From Methanobacterium sp. (GTDB taxonomy: Archaea; Methanobacteriota; Methanobacteria; Methanobacteriales; Methanobacteriaceae): 64,000 nt of DNA. Made by a program: the position numbers and the translations under genes. Positions 44,167 through 53,768 of the stretch are shown piece after piece (the stretch's first letter is position 1; the number at the start of each line of letters is the position of its first letter). The notes under the pieces were generated by a model. That model made no database searches and had not been told where the DNA came from. It saw only the letters and a list, made by a program, of their open reading frames with translations. Where the stretch lies: positions 798,001 through 862,000 of the forward strand of contig JACRPY010000002.1 of NCBI GenBank assembly GCA_016222945.1. The letters are read 5' to 3'.

Positions 44167-45792
44167 TTATAGCTCATCGACATCTTCAGACAGTATCATG
44201 TCCTCATTATAATATTGGACAATCAATTTTTTTTCTTCTTCCATCTTAGGAAATTTGTAGAACACGATTGCAGCTCCAATAATGATTGCTATAATTCCAG
44301 CAAGATAAGCCCAATGGTCTCCCGCTAAAAATGAAGTTTTAGCTGCAGATATGATCTGGGCAGAATATTGTGGATTCTGTTGCGCAAGGGTGGCAGCGCT
44401 GGCAAATGATTTTGTAAGTGTTGCCTCTATGCTAGCGGATATTTGCTGTTGGGCAGAGGGGGACAGGTTGCTGATTTGTGTAGCAAATGCCTTGGCATAA
44501 CCTGCTGTAAGTAGTGCACCGAATATGGAAGTCATGATTGCACCACCAAAATCACGTTGCAAGTCTGCAGTTCCTGAGGCCATACCTTCACGTTTAACTG
44601 GAACGGAACCTGTAAGTGAATGTGAAGCTGGAGTTCCTGCCAACCCTACTCCAATTCCGACAAAGGCGTAAGCAAGTCCAACCTCCCAGTAGGGGATGTT
44701 ATCTTTCCATAACAATAGCATGGTCATGAAACCTAATAAACAGAACAAATAGCCAAGTAAAAGTGTAAATCTAGAACCATGGGACTCAACGAGCTTGGCA
44801 GATTGTGGTGCTACCAGAATCATCAAGATAGCTGCCGGTAAAATTGAAATTCCTGCATCTAAGGTTGAATATCCAAGAACATTTTGTAAAAACTGTTGAC
44901 CGATGTACATAGCGCCCATAAGTGACCCAAAAACAATTATTCCTGCAGTTGCCGCTACCCAGAAGATCTGACGACTGGCGATTTTAAGGTCATACAGTGG
45001 ATTTTGTACTTTATGTTGGCGCATTATGAATAAGATTCCTGCAACGGCTGCGATTATTAATAAACTAATTATCAGAGTTTCTGAATTTGGTACTGGAGCA
45101 AAGTTAATGGCTAGAATCAATGTTCCTAAGAGAATTAGAGACATTAACCCTCCAATGTTATCAACTGGATCTTTTGTTTCATTTATATGGGATGGAACGA
45201 ATTTTATGGCCATAATTAGAGCTATAACAGCCAGGGGCAATGTGATAAGGAAGACCGAACCCCATGAATTTGATAGAAGCAGATATCCGGAGAATAATGG
45301 TCCAAGAGCCGCAATTGCAGCACCTATACCTGACCACAATGCGATTGACTTTGTCCTTATTGGACCTGACCATAAAGCAGCTATTAGTGCCAGAGTAGTT
45401 GGAAATGCCATTCCTGCAGCCAAGCCGCCTATGATACGGGCCCCAATTAAGATCTCAATGGTTGGAGCAAAACCTGCGATGATAGATGCAGGTATGGCAA
45501 TCAGTGTTCCTATAATGAGCATCATCTTTCGACCATGATGGTCACCCAAAGCACCAAACCATAGCACTGAAGCAGCAAGACCTAAAGAGAAGCCTACTGC
45601 CACGAGATTAATTTGAACCTGTGAAGCACCAAAAGCTAAACCTATTGAAGGTAGAGCAACATTAGCTACCGAAAGATTTAGGTTGGCGACTGCAGCTACC
45701 AGAATTAGTGTGGCTAGAACAATTTTCCCTGGTATTTGTGGTTTAATGTTTGCTTTTCTATTATCTGCATTGTTTTTTATTTCAGTAGACAT
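44167..45792 (-). CDS. 14-helix MFS drug/proton antiporter (DHA2 type)
   Basis: A 541-residue transporter with about 14 helices. The helix 2-3 loop [16 protein letters not shown] and the helix 5 motif [19 protein letters not shown] are DHA2/EmrB signatures. A long extracytoplasmic loop (about 420-475, rich in Gln, Ser and Ala) lies between the last helices. The acidic tail is cytoplasmic. The substrate is unknown. Codon use appears a little less AT-rich than neighbours, and such transporters are often acquired. TAAGGAAG-like sequence precedes ATG. Confidence 0.9.
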   Translation of the reverse strand: MSTEIKNNADNRKANIKPQIPGKIVLATLILVAAVANLNLSVANVALPSIGLAFGASQVQINLVAVGFSLGLAASVLWFGALGDHHGRKMMLIIGTLIAIPASIIAGFAPTIEILIGARIIGGLAAGMAFPTTLALIAALWSGPIRTKSIALWSGIGAAIAALGPLFSGYLLLSNSWGSVFLITLPLAVIALIMAIKFVPSHINETKDPVDNIGGLMSLILLGTLILAINFAPVPNSETLIISLLIIAAVAGILFIMRQHKVQNPLYDLKIASRQIFWVAATAGIIVFGSLMGAMYIGQQFLQNVLGYSTLDAGISILPAAILMILVAPQSAKLVESHGSRFTLLLGYLFCLLGFMTMLLLWKDNIPYWEVGLAYAFVGIGVGLAGTPASHSLTGSVPVKREGMASGTADLQRDFGGAIMTSIFGALLTAGYAKAFATQISNLSPSAQQQISASIEATLTKSFASAATLAQQNPQYSAQIISAAKTSFLAGDHWAYLAGIIAIIIGAAIVFYKFPKMEEEKKLIVQYYNEDMILSEDVDEL

Positions 45793-46054
45793 ATTTACTT
45801 CCTTATAATGGATTTTTTTACTGCAATATTATCTTTTTTCATTATTCAATTGTTTATAATCAATCTTATTCATTTTTTGCCTTTCAATATGATTATATTT
45901 AATTTATCTTAAGATTTATTTAAAAATATTTCTCATTTACAGATTCAAATTGAAAAAAATGGTTTTTTGAGTATCTATGAAAAATAATTAAATTAAATAT
46001 TATTTTTAATCAAAAACCAAAAAATAATTAAATTAATAACATTTATTATATACT

Positions 46055-46894
46055 ATGAAGCCGGATAGTAGAATCAGACGGATTTATGAATTATTTTGTT
46101 TCATGTCTATCATTTTCTATGGATTTACCCTTTTGATACTGGTTTTTTTTAATTTTGAACCTAGAAATATCACTATATTAATTCAGTCAGACTTATTCAT
46201 TGCAGTATTCCTTTTATTAGAATTCTATTTAAGAATAAGGGATGAAAAAGATAAAGGAGATTATATCAGGGATAATTGGATTGATATAGTTGCCATAATT
46301 CCCATAAATTTTATTATAATAATTTTAGCGGGAGAGATTAGCCCTATAATATTTGTTATTGTCAAATTGGTTGCAATAATTAAAATTTTTGCATTATACA
46401 AGTTTTCAAGGAAGATAAGTGATGAAGTTTTAGAATTTGCCGAGAAAACAAAACTGTTTTATGGTTTGGCAATCTACCTTTTTGTTATTATATTTGGTTC
46501 TGCAGCTGTTTTCTATATTGAAAGAGGAGTAAATCCAAATCTGCACACACTGGGAGACGGTTTCTGGTATATAATACAAACCATCACCACAGTTGGTTAT
46601 GGGGATGTGGTTCCAGTAACAAGTTCTGGTAGATTAATTGGTTTAGTGGCTATGTTTACTGCAATTGCATTTTCAAGCCTCCTAACAGCTACAACAACAT
46701 CTGCACTACTTGAAAAATTCCGTAAAGAAAGGGAAGTAACTAAAGAAAAGAGTAAAGAAACTATTGGAAATCTTTTTAAAAAATTGAACAGCTTAGAAAA
46801 TCAGATAAACGAAATAAAATCTGAGACTGATAGTTTAAAAGAAATAAAGTCAGAAATTCAAGATTTAAAAAAAATAATTGAAAAAGAAAAATAA
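46055..46894 (+). CDS. potassium channel with C-terminal coiled coil
   Basis: A 279-residue ion channel. Four hydrophobic segments in the first 115 residues form a reduced voltage-sensor-like module. The pore helices follow with selectivity filter TVGYGD (179-184) between two helices (about 135-155 and 192-218). The cytoplasmic tail (235-279) is a heptad-patterned coiled coil that may tetramerise. Helix 4 has only a few lysines, so voltage sensitivity is doubtful. No Shine-Dalgarno; start at ATG 46055. It faces the DUF2116 gene with a 6-nt gap. Confidence 0.9.
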   Translation: MKPDSRIRRIYELFCFMSIIFYGFTLLILVFFNFEPRNITILIQSDLFIAVFLLLEFYLRIRDEKDKGDYIRDNWIDIVAIIPINFIIIILAGEISPIIFVIVKLVAIIKIFALYKFSRKISDEVLEFAEKTKLFYGLAIYLFVIIFGSAAVFYIERGVNPNLHTLGDGFWYIIQTITTVGYGDVVPVTSSGRLIGLVAMFTAIAFSSLLTATTTSALLEKFRKEREVTKEKSKETIGNLFKKLNSLENQINEIKSETDSLKEIKSEIQDLKKIIEKEK

Positions 46895-46900
46895 ACAAGT

Positions 46901-47098
46901 TTAATATAGTTTTCCCTTAAAAGCAAACAGGAAATAAATTATAATTAATGCAGCAAAGGCTATATACATTATTTTCCTTGTTTTAGCTACTTTTCTTTGT
47001 CTTTCTGTAAAAATTTGTTCACAATTTGGAGAGCAGAACTTTTCTTCCATAGGGATTGGTGTTCCGCACATTGGACAATGTTTATGTGGTTTTGTCAT
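46901..47098 (-). CDS. DUF2116-type zinc-ribbon membrane protein
   Basis: A 65-residue protein with an N-terminal zinc ribbon (HCPMCGTPIP, then FCSPNC), a basic linker and one C-terminal helix (about 44-60). This is the DUF2116 layout seen throughout Euryarchaeota. The function is unknown; tail-anchored placement with the ribbon in the cytoplasm is likely. AGGTG lies 6 nt before ATG. This site abuts the outermost stem of nested-hairpin array C. Confidence 0.85.
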   Translation of the reverse strand: MTKPHKHCPMCGTPIPMEEKFCSPNCEQIFTERQRKVAKTRKIMYIAFAALIIIYFLFAFKGKLY

Positions 47099-47104
47099 AT
47101 TTAC

Positions 47105-47303
47105 ACCTCAAAATCTCTCGAAATCTGTGAAAATTTTCAATTTTCACGCAGCAAAAACGAAGTTTTTGCATGCTTTGATTTCGGAGCTCTCAAATACTTT
47201 ATATTTGGAGCAGAGAAACTTTGTTTCTCATGCATGAAAATCTTTGATTTTCGTATGTTTTTATTTTGGGTTCGAAAAACTCTTGGTTTTCTTAACCTCA
47301 TTG
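47105..47303 (-). repeat. nested-hairpin array C in the leader of the DUF2116 gene
   Basis: Outermost stem CAAAAT (47109-47114) pairs with ATTTTG (47263-47268) around the rest. An inner unit is closed by CGAAATC (47119-47125) and GATTTCG (47177-47183). It holds GTGAAAATT/AATTTTCAC (47127-47147, loop TTC) and GCAAAAAC/GTTTTTGC (47151-47169, loop GAA), separated by GCA and followed by the 7-nt ATGCTTT. Then come CAAATA/TATTTG (47191-47207), GAGC, GAGAAAC/GTTTCTC (47213-47229), GAAAATC/GATTTTC (47236-47252) and AAAAC/GTTTT (47276-47289). On the minus strand the entry GAGGTTAAG and GAACCC match arrays A and B, and the exit runs into the Shine-Dalgarno. Confidence 0.85.
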
Positions 47304-47329
47304 GTTAATATAAAAATTCAATTTATTTA

Positions 47330-48004
47330 TTAATCAGGAATGATAACAGTACCTATTTCATCTTTTATGGCTTTTTTAAGATTTTTAGGGTATTCGCCGT
47401 TTATAATTCTAGTTTTTATATTTGATCTTTTTATAATTTGAATTGCAGTCATGTCAAAAAACTCATATGTACCTGCTTTAATTTCTTTACTGCTTAAAAT
47501 ATTCATCATTTCAGTTGGAGTGATCTTTTCGAACATTTTAGCGTCATTGTATTTATTTGGGTCTTTATCATATAATCCGTCCACTGATGTGGCGTTTATT
47601 AAAAGATCAGCATCTACAAACTCGGCAAGGATACTTCCAACAGCATCAGTACTGTGTGCTGGTTCTGTTCCACCCATAACTACAATTTTACCCGACGTTC
47701 CAAATTCCATTGCATCATGGAAATTCATAGCAACTTTAGGATATGCATCTGCCCCAAGGGCCATGATCAGAAGCTTGGCATTAAGTCGGGTTACTTCAAT
47801 TCCTATATCGTCACAGGCTGCTTCAGAAGCTTCAAAGCCTCTGGCTATTCCAATATAATCTCTTGCAGGTTTTCCGCCTCCAACAACAACTAAAATTTGA
47901 TGTTCATTGTTCATATCGTGTAAAACTTCAGCATAATCTTTGAATTTTGCAGGATCATTATCTTTAATTATAATTGAACCGCCAATTGTAACAACTATTT
48001 TCAT
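47330..48004 (-). CDS. pyrH: uridylate kinase (UMP kinase), archaeal type
   Basis: Phosphorylates UMP to UDP. The 224-residue protein is an amino-acid-kinase fold with the start [22 protein letters not shown], the nucleotide loop [18 protein letters not shown] and [15 protein letters not shown], all diagnostic of archaeal PyrH. The start has GGTGATAAG just before ATG. It stands between array C and the divergent aRF1 gene. Confidence 0.95.
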   Translation of the reverse strand: MKIVVTIGGSIIIKDNDPAKFKDYAEVLHDMNNEHQILVVVGGGKPARDYIGIARGFEASEAACDDIGIEVTRLNAKLLIMALGADAYPKVAMNFHDAMEFGTSGKIVVMGGTEPAHSTDAVGSILAEFVDADLLINATSVDGLYDKDPNKYNDAKMFEKITPTEMMNILSSKEIKAGTYEFFDMTAIQIIKRSNIKTRIINGEYPKNLKKAIKDEIGTVIIPD

Positions 48005-48195
48005 CTTATCACCAATAATTAATGTCGTGAAACTTAAATAAATATAATTCTAATAGTATAAGTAAATAAATTTGAGTTTAATTAATTATATTATTATTTA
48101 TATCATTGAAGATAAACATAGACTAAATAATTTCTGATATTTTAAATTATGCAGTTAACCAATTTATTATTTATACTAATTAAGGAGTGATTTTT

Positions 48196-49425
48196 TTGGC
48201 TGAAGTATCATCAAAAGAGTTATACGAGTTTAAACGAACTATTGAGGAACTTTCAGATAAGAAAGGAAGAGGAACAGAACTCGTATCTGTTTATATCCCT
48301 CCAGATAAACAAATAAGTGATGTCGTAAAACATATGAGGGAAGAATTAAGTCAAAGTGCAAATATCAAAAGTAAATCTACAAAAAAGAATGTACAATCTG
48401 CAATAGAAGTGATTATGCAGAGATTAAGACTCTTTCCTAAACCTCCTGAAAACGGACTTCTGCTTTTTGTGGGAATGATTCCACGGGGCGGTCCTGGTAC
48501 TGAAAAGATGGAAACATACGTTTTTGAACCTCCAGAACCATTACAAACATATACTTACCACTGTAACTCCGAATTTTTCCTGGAACCACTTCAGGACATG
48601 TTAGATATAAAAGAAACATATGGGCTGGCAGTTTTAGATAGAAAAGAAGCTACAATTGCACTACTCCGTGGAAAAAGAATAGACATTGTAAAAACACTTA
48701 CAAGTGGAGTTCCAGGTAAACATAAAGCAGGTGGGCAATCACAGAGAAGATTTGACCGTTTAATAGAACTTGCAGCTCATGAATTCTTGAAAAGAATTGG
48801 AGGGCACATGAACGATGCTTTCCTACCAATTACTGATTTAAAAGGAGTAATATTGGGCGGACCTGGACATACAAAGGAAGAGTTCCTTAAAGGAGATTAT
48901 TTGCAATATGAAATTAAAAATAAAGTTATAACAACAGTAGATACATCATATACTGGTGAATTTGGGATAAGAGAAGTTATTGATAAATCTATGGATGTTT
49001 TAACTGAAATTGACATAATGCGGGAAAAAAAGCTTGTTCAGAGATTTTTAAAGGAATTAATAAGTGAAGATGGACTTGCATCATATGGGGAAGCAGATGT
49101 AAGAAAAAATCTTCAAATGGGAGCAGTTGAAGTCCTTCTACTTTCTGAAGGCCTTAAATCAAGCAGAGAAACCTATGAATGTTCAGCATGTGGATGTGTT
49201 AAGGAAAAAACTGTTAAAAATGTTGATGAATCCGATGAAATGCAGTGTCCTGAGTGCGGCGAAAAAATGAAAGAAAGTAAAGCCAAAGACATTATCGATG
49301 ATTTCGTGGATATGGCAGAAGAAATCGGATCTGAAGTAGAACTAATATCAACAGAAACAGAGGAAGGAATGCAGATTTTAAGGGCTTTTGGAGGTATTAC
49401 GGCTATATTGAGGTATAGGGTGTAA
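48196..49425 (+). CDS. prf1: peptide chain release factor aRF1
   Basis: Reads stop codons and triggers peptide release. With TTG 48196 as start, the 409-residue protein has NIKS at 56-59 for stop recognition, GGQ at 179-181 in [12 protein letters not shown] for hydrolysis, and a C-terminal four-cysteine zinc element (CSACGC and CPECG). AAGGAGTGAT lies 5 nt before the TTG; a GTG at 48187 sits inside that site. The last 57 nt, coding [18 protein letters not shown], recur twice more just downstream. Confidence 0.96.
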   Translation: MAEVSSKELYEFKRTIEELSDKKGRGTELVSVYIPPDKQISDVVKHMREELSQSANIKSKSTKKNVQSAIEVIMQRLRLFPKPPENGLLLFVGMIPRGGPGTEKMETYVFEPPEPLQTYTYHCNSEFFLEPLQDMLDIKETYGLAVLDRKEATIALLRGKRIDIVKTLTSGVPGKHKAGGQSQRRFDRLIELAAHEFLKRIGGHMNDAFLPITDLKGVILGGPGHTKEEFLKGDYLQYEIKNKVITTVDTSYTGEFGIREVIDKSMDVLTEIDIMREKKLVQRFLKELISEDGLASYGEADVRKNLQMGAVEVLLLSEGLKSSRETYECSACGCVKEKTVKNVDESDEMQCPECGEKMKESKAKDIIDDFVDMAEEIGSEVELISTETEEGMQILRAFGGITAILRYRV

Positions 49426-49640
49426 TTCAACCTTTTTTTGATCAACCCTTTTTTCAAGGAAAAAAGGTTGAGGAGATGCAGATTTTAAGAGCTTTTGGAG
49501 GTATTACAGCTATATTAAGGTATCGTGTATAATTCAATTTTTTTTTTGATCAACCCTTTTTTCAAGGAAAAAAGGTTGAGGAGATGCAGATTTTAAGGGC
49601 TTTTGGAGGTATTACAGCTATATTAATGTATAGGGTGTAA
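49369..49640 (+). repeat. three tandem copies of the prf1 3' end, period 107-108
   Basis: Copy 1 (49369-49425) is the real gene end. Copies 2 (49476-49532) and 3 (49584-49640) each contain the same 18 codons plus stop. Copy 2 differs from copy 1 in five codons, all synonymous; copy 3 has two synonymous changes and Arg to Met. The 50-51 nt spacers carry the hairpin CCTTTTTTC/GAAAAAAGG (49447-49467 and 49555-49575, loop AAG) flanked by TTCAA and GGTTGAGGAG. The copies begin with ATG directly after GAGGAG, too close for a normal ribosome-binding site. Confidence 0.85.
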
Positions 49641-49699
49641 TATTTCTCCCTAATTTTCGAAATTTATTAAAATAAATAATAGAAAAGCAGACAATAAAA

Positions 49700-50296
49700 T
49701 TATCCAAGCCTGCTTACACGTATCAATGATTCTACAGGAACATTTCCAATTTTTTCTATTCCTTTTTTATCAATTAAAACAACAACACATAAAGTGTTTG
49801 CCCCAAGGTCATTTAACACTTTAATTGCTTCATTAATGGTTCTTCCACTAGTTATAACGTCGTCAACAATCACAATGTTTTTGCCCTCAACTGATGCGAA
49901 ATTGCTGCTTATAGCTCCTTTTGCATCTTCTTCTTTTCTGTGTTTTATGGGGTGGAAAACAGTTATATCAGCTCCTATTATTTGGGCCATCATGGTTGCA
50001 AATGGCACTCCACTAACGGTTATGCCTACTACAACTTCTACATCGCCGCATTCAATGGCTAAATCGGCCATAGCTGCAGATACATTCATCATTCGTGTGG
50101 AACTGCTTCCTAATTTTTTCCAGTCTATTGCAAAGTCAACTGGTGCTTGAGATTCAGCTTCTATTTTTTTACCTGTTACCTGTAAAATAAGCCATCTTGC
50201 AGTGTCTTTGGACACATTAAGTTCATCTGCAATTTCTCCAGTTGTAAAACCTCTGCTTCTTAATTCATAAGCCTTTTTTATAAGCTCTTCATTCAT
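49700..50296 (-). CDS. HTH-phosphoribosyltransferase regulator (GfcR/PyrE-like)
   Basis: A 198-residue protein with an N-terminal helix-turn-helix (about 8-40, [21 protein letters not shown]) and a type I phosphoribosyltransferase domain. The PRPP loop [13 protein letters not shown] is intact. Such orotate-phosphoribosyltransferase-like proteins act as transcription regulators (GfcR) in haloarchaea. In methanogens the role is unproven and catalytic activity possible. ATG 50296 has GGAAGTG 5 nt upstream, preferred over GTG 50302. It is the last gene of the leftward group. Confidence 0.8.
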   Translation of the reverse strand: MNEELIKKAYELRSRGFTTGEIADELNVSKDTARWLILQVTGKKIEAESQAPVDFAIDWKKLGSSSTRMMNVSAAMADLAIECGDVEVVVGITVSGVPFATMMAQIIGADITVFHPIKHRKEEDAKGAISSNFASVEGKNIVIVDDVITSGRTINEAIKVLNDLGANTLCVVVLIDKKGIEKIGNVPVESLIRVSRLG

Positions 50297-50373
50297 AAAC
50301 ACACTTCCAATTAATTGAGGACTATCATTTTATTTTTTCTTTTTAGGCAATATAAACTCTGTTGTAAAAATTT

Positions 50374-51327
50374 CTAATAATCGTTTATTTCAACAGGAAG
50401 ATTACTTTTAGCAGATTGCATTGCTGCAGTAACAACTTTAAGGGCATATATTCCATCTTCACCGGTGATTTTTGGCTCTTCATCATTACTTACTGCAGAT
50501 AAAAATGAACCTAATTCTTCTTTTAAAGGTTCTTTGTGAGGGACATTAACATTCTGTGTGGATTTACCATAAATATCAACACTCTGGTCAATATAATCAA
50601 TGGATATTATGCCTTCGGCTCCTGTAATTTCCAGTTTCCTTTTTTTGTAGGGTGTAAGCCAGTTTACTTCAAGCATGCCTATAATACCATTTTTAAATTT
50701 GCTCATTATCTCTGCATGGTCTTCATATTTACAATTTTTTAGTCTACTGCCCATATTTGCGTATATTGCGGATACTGGGCTTTCAAAGAGGTGGAACATA
50801 ATGTCAACTTCATGTATTGCCAGATCTATTGTAACTCCTACATCTTTTATTCGCGGAGGAAATGGACCTACTCTCTTTGCTGAGCAGGAAACAACTTCGC
50901 CAATAACGTCGTTCTTTATGAGTTTTTTAGCTTCCTCAACTGCAGGATTAAATCTTTCAACATGGCCAGTTCCAAGCTTGACTCCTTCCTCCTTTGCAGC
51001 TTTTACCATTGTTTTTGCTTCTCTTAAGGTAAATGCTATTGGTTTTTCTACTAATACATGTTTTCCATGTTCTATTGCATCCATAACAACGTTAAAATGA
51101 TGGGTGGTGGGGACACAAACACTTACTGCGTCTATTTCAGGCATTTTAAGTATGTCATTATAGTCTACAAATCCTTGTGTATTGTATTTTTTAGAAACTT
51201 CATCTGATTTTTCCCTCATAAGGTCAGATACTGCTATAAGATTAGCATTTTCTAGTTTAGAGTATACTCTGGCATGGTTATAACCCATGGCACCTACACC
51301 TATTACGCCTACATTTACCTTATTCAC
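50374..51327 (-). CDS. Gfo/Idh/MocA-family oxidoreductase, possibly UDP-GlcNAc 3-dehydrogenase
   Basis: A 317-residue NAD(P)-dependent sugar dehydrogenase. The Rossmann loop GVIGVGAMGYNHARVY is at the start, VLVEKPIAFTLREA holds the catalytic-type EKP, and DLAIHEVDIM provides the His-x-x-x-Asp. Methanococcal homologues oxidise UDP-N-acetylglucosamine at C3 for modified sugars in N-glycans. The substrate here is inferred from resemblance. Its start overlaps the hemC stop by 4 nt, so the two are cotranslated. Confidence 0.82.
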   Translation of the reverse strand: MNKVNVGVIGVGAMGYNHARVYSKLENANLIAVSDLMREKSDEVSKKYNTQGFVDYNDILKMPEIDAVSVCVPTTHHFNVVMDAIEHGKHVLVEKPIAFTLREAKTMVKAAKEEGVKLGTGHVERFNPAVEEAKKLIKNDVIGEVVSCSAKRVGPFPPRIKDVGVTIDLAIHEVDIMFHLFESPVSAIYANMGSRLKNCKYEDHAEIMSKFKNGIIGMLEVNWLTPYKKRKLEITGAEGIISIDYIDQSVDIYGKSTQNVNVPHKEPLKEELGSFLSAVSNDEEPKITGEDGIYALKVVTAAMQSAKSNLPVEINDY

Positions 51328-52196
51328 AAATAATCCTCCATCATCATTTTTGCAGCTTCTTCGCCTATTTTTTCTGCATCGTTTATTGAACCTGTTAATT
51401 TAACTTTAGATAACAATTCACCTTCTTTTGTAAGCAAAATGCTATTAAGTTCTAATTCACTGTTTTTTGCTTTTGCTGATACTCCAAGGGGCCATTGACA
51501 GCCCACTCCAAGTTCTTCAAGCACTTTTTTTTCTGCTTTTACTTCTTGTGCTGATTTAAAATGATTTAATTTCTCTAAATCTTTCCTTACTTTGCTATCT
51601 TCTCTTGCGACAACAGCGAGTGCTCCCTGTCCAGCTGCAGGGGTTAAATATTCTAAGGGAAATATTTTTTTTATGTGTTGTGTAAGACCTAATCTTTTAA
51701 GACCAGCTTCTGCCATTATGGTGGCATCAAATTCCTTTTTTATCACTTTTTTAATCCTTGTATCTATGTTTCCCCTTATAGGTTTTATATTTAATTTTTT
51801 ATTATGATAATTACAAAATGCTTCTCTTCTTAAGCTGCTTGTTCCCATTATTGCATCTTCTGGCAGTTCATCCCAATCATAAGATGATACAAGAACTTCA
51901 TTTGGAGATTCTCTTTCAGGAACTGCTACTATTTTTAGATCATCTGCAAGTTCAGTGGGAAGATCTTTTAGGCTGTGCACTGCAAAGTCAACGTCTTCCT
52001 CTAATACTGCCTTATCAAGTTCTTTTGTAAATATGCCTTTTACATCAATTGTATAAAGCTGAGAGTCAGTTATTTTATCTCCTGTGGTTTTTATAAGTTT
52101 GATATCAATTTTTTCATTGGTTATATTGGACAACTGTTTGATTATATTTTTTGTTTGGGTCATTGCTAAATTGCTTCCTCTGGTACCCACTTTCAA
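51324..52196 (-). CDS. hemC: hydroxymethylbilane synthase
   Basis: Polymerises porphobilinogen into the linear tetrapyrrole that leads to sirohaem, cobamides and F430. The 290-residue protein has KVGTRGSNLA, HSLKDLP, the SSLRREA and RGNIDTR arginine motifs, LTPAAGQGALAV, and Cys233 in LGVGCQWPLG, which carries the dipyrromethane cofactor. The downstream gene overlaps its end by 4 nt. The F430 ligase gene lies 156 nt upstream on the same strand. Confidence 0.95.
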   Translation of the reverse strand: MKVGTRGSNLAMTQTKNIIKQLSNITNEKIDIKLIKTTGDKITDSQLYTIDVKGIFTKELDKAVLEEDVDFAVHSLKDLPTELADDLKIVAVPERESPNEVLVSSYDWDELPEDAIMGTSSLRREAFCNYHNKKLNIKPIRGNIDTRIKKVIKKEFDATIMAEAGLKRLGLTQHIKKIFPLEYLTPAAGQGALAVVAREDSKVRKDLEKLNHFKSAQEVKAEKKVLEELGVGCQWPLGVSAKAKNSELELNSILLTKEGELLSKVKLTGSINDAEKIGEEAAKMMMEDYL

Positions 52197-52352
52197 AGAA
52201 TCCTCTCCAAAATCGTTTAATATTGAAAAATTTTAATTTGGATTTTAAACATAAGTTTTTAAACCTTATAGAATGATTCTCTAAGGATATTTAAAAAGAT
52301 TTTTATGAATTTTAATAATATTAATATTAATATGGATTTGAGTATTTTAATT

Positions 52353-53714
52353 TTATCTTTTTTTTAAATCTGAAAAATTGGATCGATAAATTAAGAGAAT
52401 TATTTTTGAATCCATTTCAACAGCCATAGTAATAGCGTCATTCAAGTTATAATATTCATATTTTCTTTTTATATGTTTTTTGATGCTTTTACCGAGTTCA
52501 TCTACTAATATGAGCTTTATTTTGCTGTTCATATGATTGAAAAAATTTATTGTAGCCACTTCATCAATTTCTTCACATGTAACTCCATATTTCCCTCCAA
52601 AGATGACTATTGGGTCCCTGAATTCTTCAATCATTTTAACTGATTTTTTAATTGCTGTAACATTGATTCCAGGATTTATTTCTTCTATTATAATCTTGTC
52701 TTTATGATATTTTAGGGAGGTACGCCCTTTAATACCTTTAAAATCTTTTAAACCATTTATTATCTGATTAATGGGAGTGTTTAAGGTTAAAGCTGCACAG
52801 ATTGCACAAAGAACATTTTTTAAATGATGTTCTGCTGGTGCAAATGTTTTAATTTCAAATTCTGCATTGGTAATAGTTCCATTAATGGTTTTAATTTCCT
52901 TTGCAGTAACCTTAAATGATGTTTCATCCAATCCAAAATTGATTTTTGAGGCTTTAACATTTGAATTGTGGTTAATACTAAATGTATTCATTTTTCCATT
53001 GAAATTAGAGTAATATTGGTTAAATGAATCAAAATCACAGACCATCATTTTACTTTTAAGCATTTGAGCCTTAGCCTGGCTTGCAGTTTTCACTCCAGAT
53101 GCAATTGAATAATCTTCGGCAATATTGGATAAAATACCGACATCAGCAAGGCCAGTTCCTCCAAGAGATGTTTCAAAGATACATATCCCAAAATCATAGT
53201 CATCTGCGAGCTGTAATGCTTCTATGATGCTTGCAGGAGTTATGCTTATATCATGCTTTAAAAGATGACTTTTACCGTTTTTAAAGACTTCTACTCCTAA
53301 ACTGCTTAAAACAAGAGGATTTAAATCCTTAAATATTTCTTTCAGCATCCAAACAATGCTTGTTTTTCCTTTAACTCCAGTTACTTCAATTATGGGAACA
53401 TTAATTTTATCTTTTAATAGGAATTTAACAGCTTCATGATGAGTCATATGGACTTCAATTTTAATATTGCAATGCACTGGTGCAATAACTAAAAAATCGT
53501 CCTTTGAAGAGGTTTTAATAAATTTATTATCATTTATTTTTTCTAAAAAGTCTTTTTCAAATAATTTAATCCCTTTTTCAAGGAGGTACTTCTTTTTTTC
53601 TTTATCCAAAGTGTTGTAGATATCCCACGCAAAAACATTACAATCCTGTAACTTTGAAAATTCAGAAGCAATTAAAACGCCTCCATGGGTCATATCAACA
53701 ATTAATGTATTCAT
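52353..53714 (-). CDS. cfbE: Mur-ligase-like coenzyme F430 synthetase (CfbE type)
   Basis: CfbE closes a ring in the last steps of F430 synthesis using ATP. The 453-residue protein shows a Mur-ligase central domain with P-loop GVKGKTS (113-119), an unusual N-terminal domain opening MNTLIVDMTHGGVLIASEF, ETSLGGTGL, and the AEHHLKNVLCAICAAL and IIEEINPGINVTAI regions of the C-terminal part. Methanobacteria also have Mur ligases for pseudomurein, but the short N-terminal domain and proximity to hemC favour CfbE. GGAG lies about 10 nt before ATG. NAD kinase is immediately upstream. Confidence 0.75.
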   Translation of the reverse strand: MNTLIVDMTHGGVLIASEFSKLQDCNVFAWDIYNTLDKEKKKYLLEKGIKLFEKDFLEKINDNKFIKTSSKDDFLVIAPVHCNIKIEVHMTHHEAVKFLLKDKINVPIIEVTGVKGKTSIVWMLKEIFKDLNPLVLSSLGVEVFKNGKSHLLKHDISITPASIIEALQLADDYDFGICIFETSLGGTGLADVGILSNIAEDYSIASGVKTASQAKAQMLKSKMMVCDFDSFNQYYSNFNGKMNTFSINHNSNVKASKINFGLDETSFKVTAKEIKTINGTITNAEFEIKTFAPAEHHLKNVLCAICAALTLNTPINQIINGLKDFKGIKGRTSLKYHKDKIIIEEINPGINVTAIKKSVKMIEEFRDPIVIFGGKYGVTCEEIDEVATINFFNHMNSKIKLILVDELGKSIKKHIKRKYEYYNLNDAITMAVEMDSKIILLIYRSNFSDLKKR

Positions 53715-53768
53715 TGGTAAATTAACTCCTTAAAAATGTTTTATTTAAAAATAAATTGGAATATTGAA

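Noticed and set aside
45026..45538. 170-codon plus-strand frame opposite the MFS exporter
   Set aside because: Antisense shadow of the transporter; the opposite strand has clear transmembrane and family motifs.
47270..47290. GGGTTCGA resembling a tRNA T-arm
   Set aside because: No acceptor stem or anticodon arm around it; it is part of hairpin array C.
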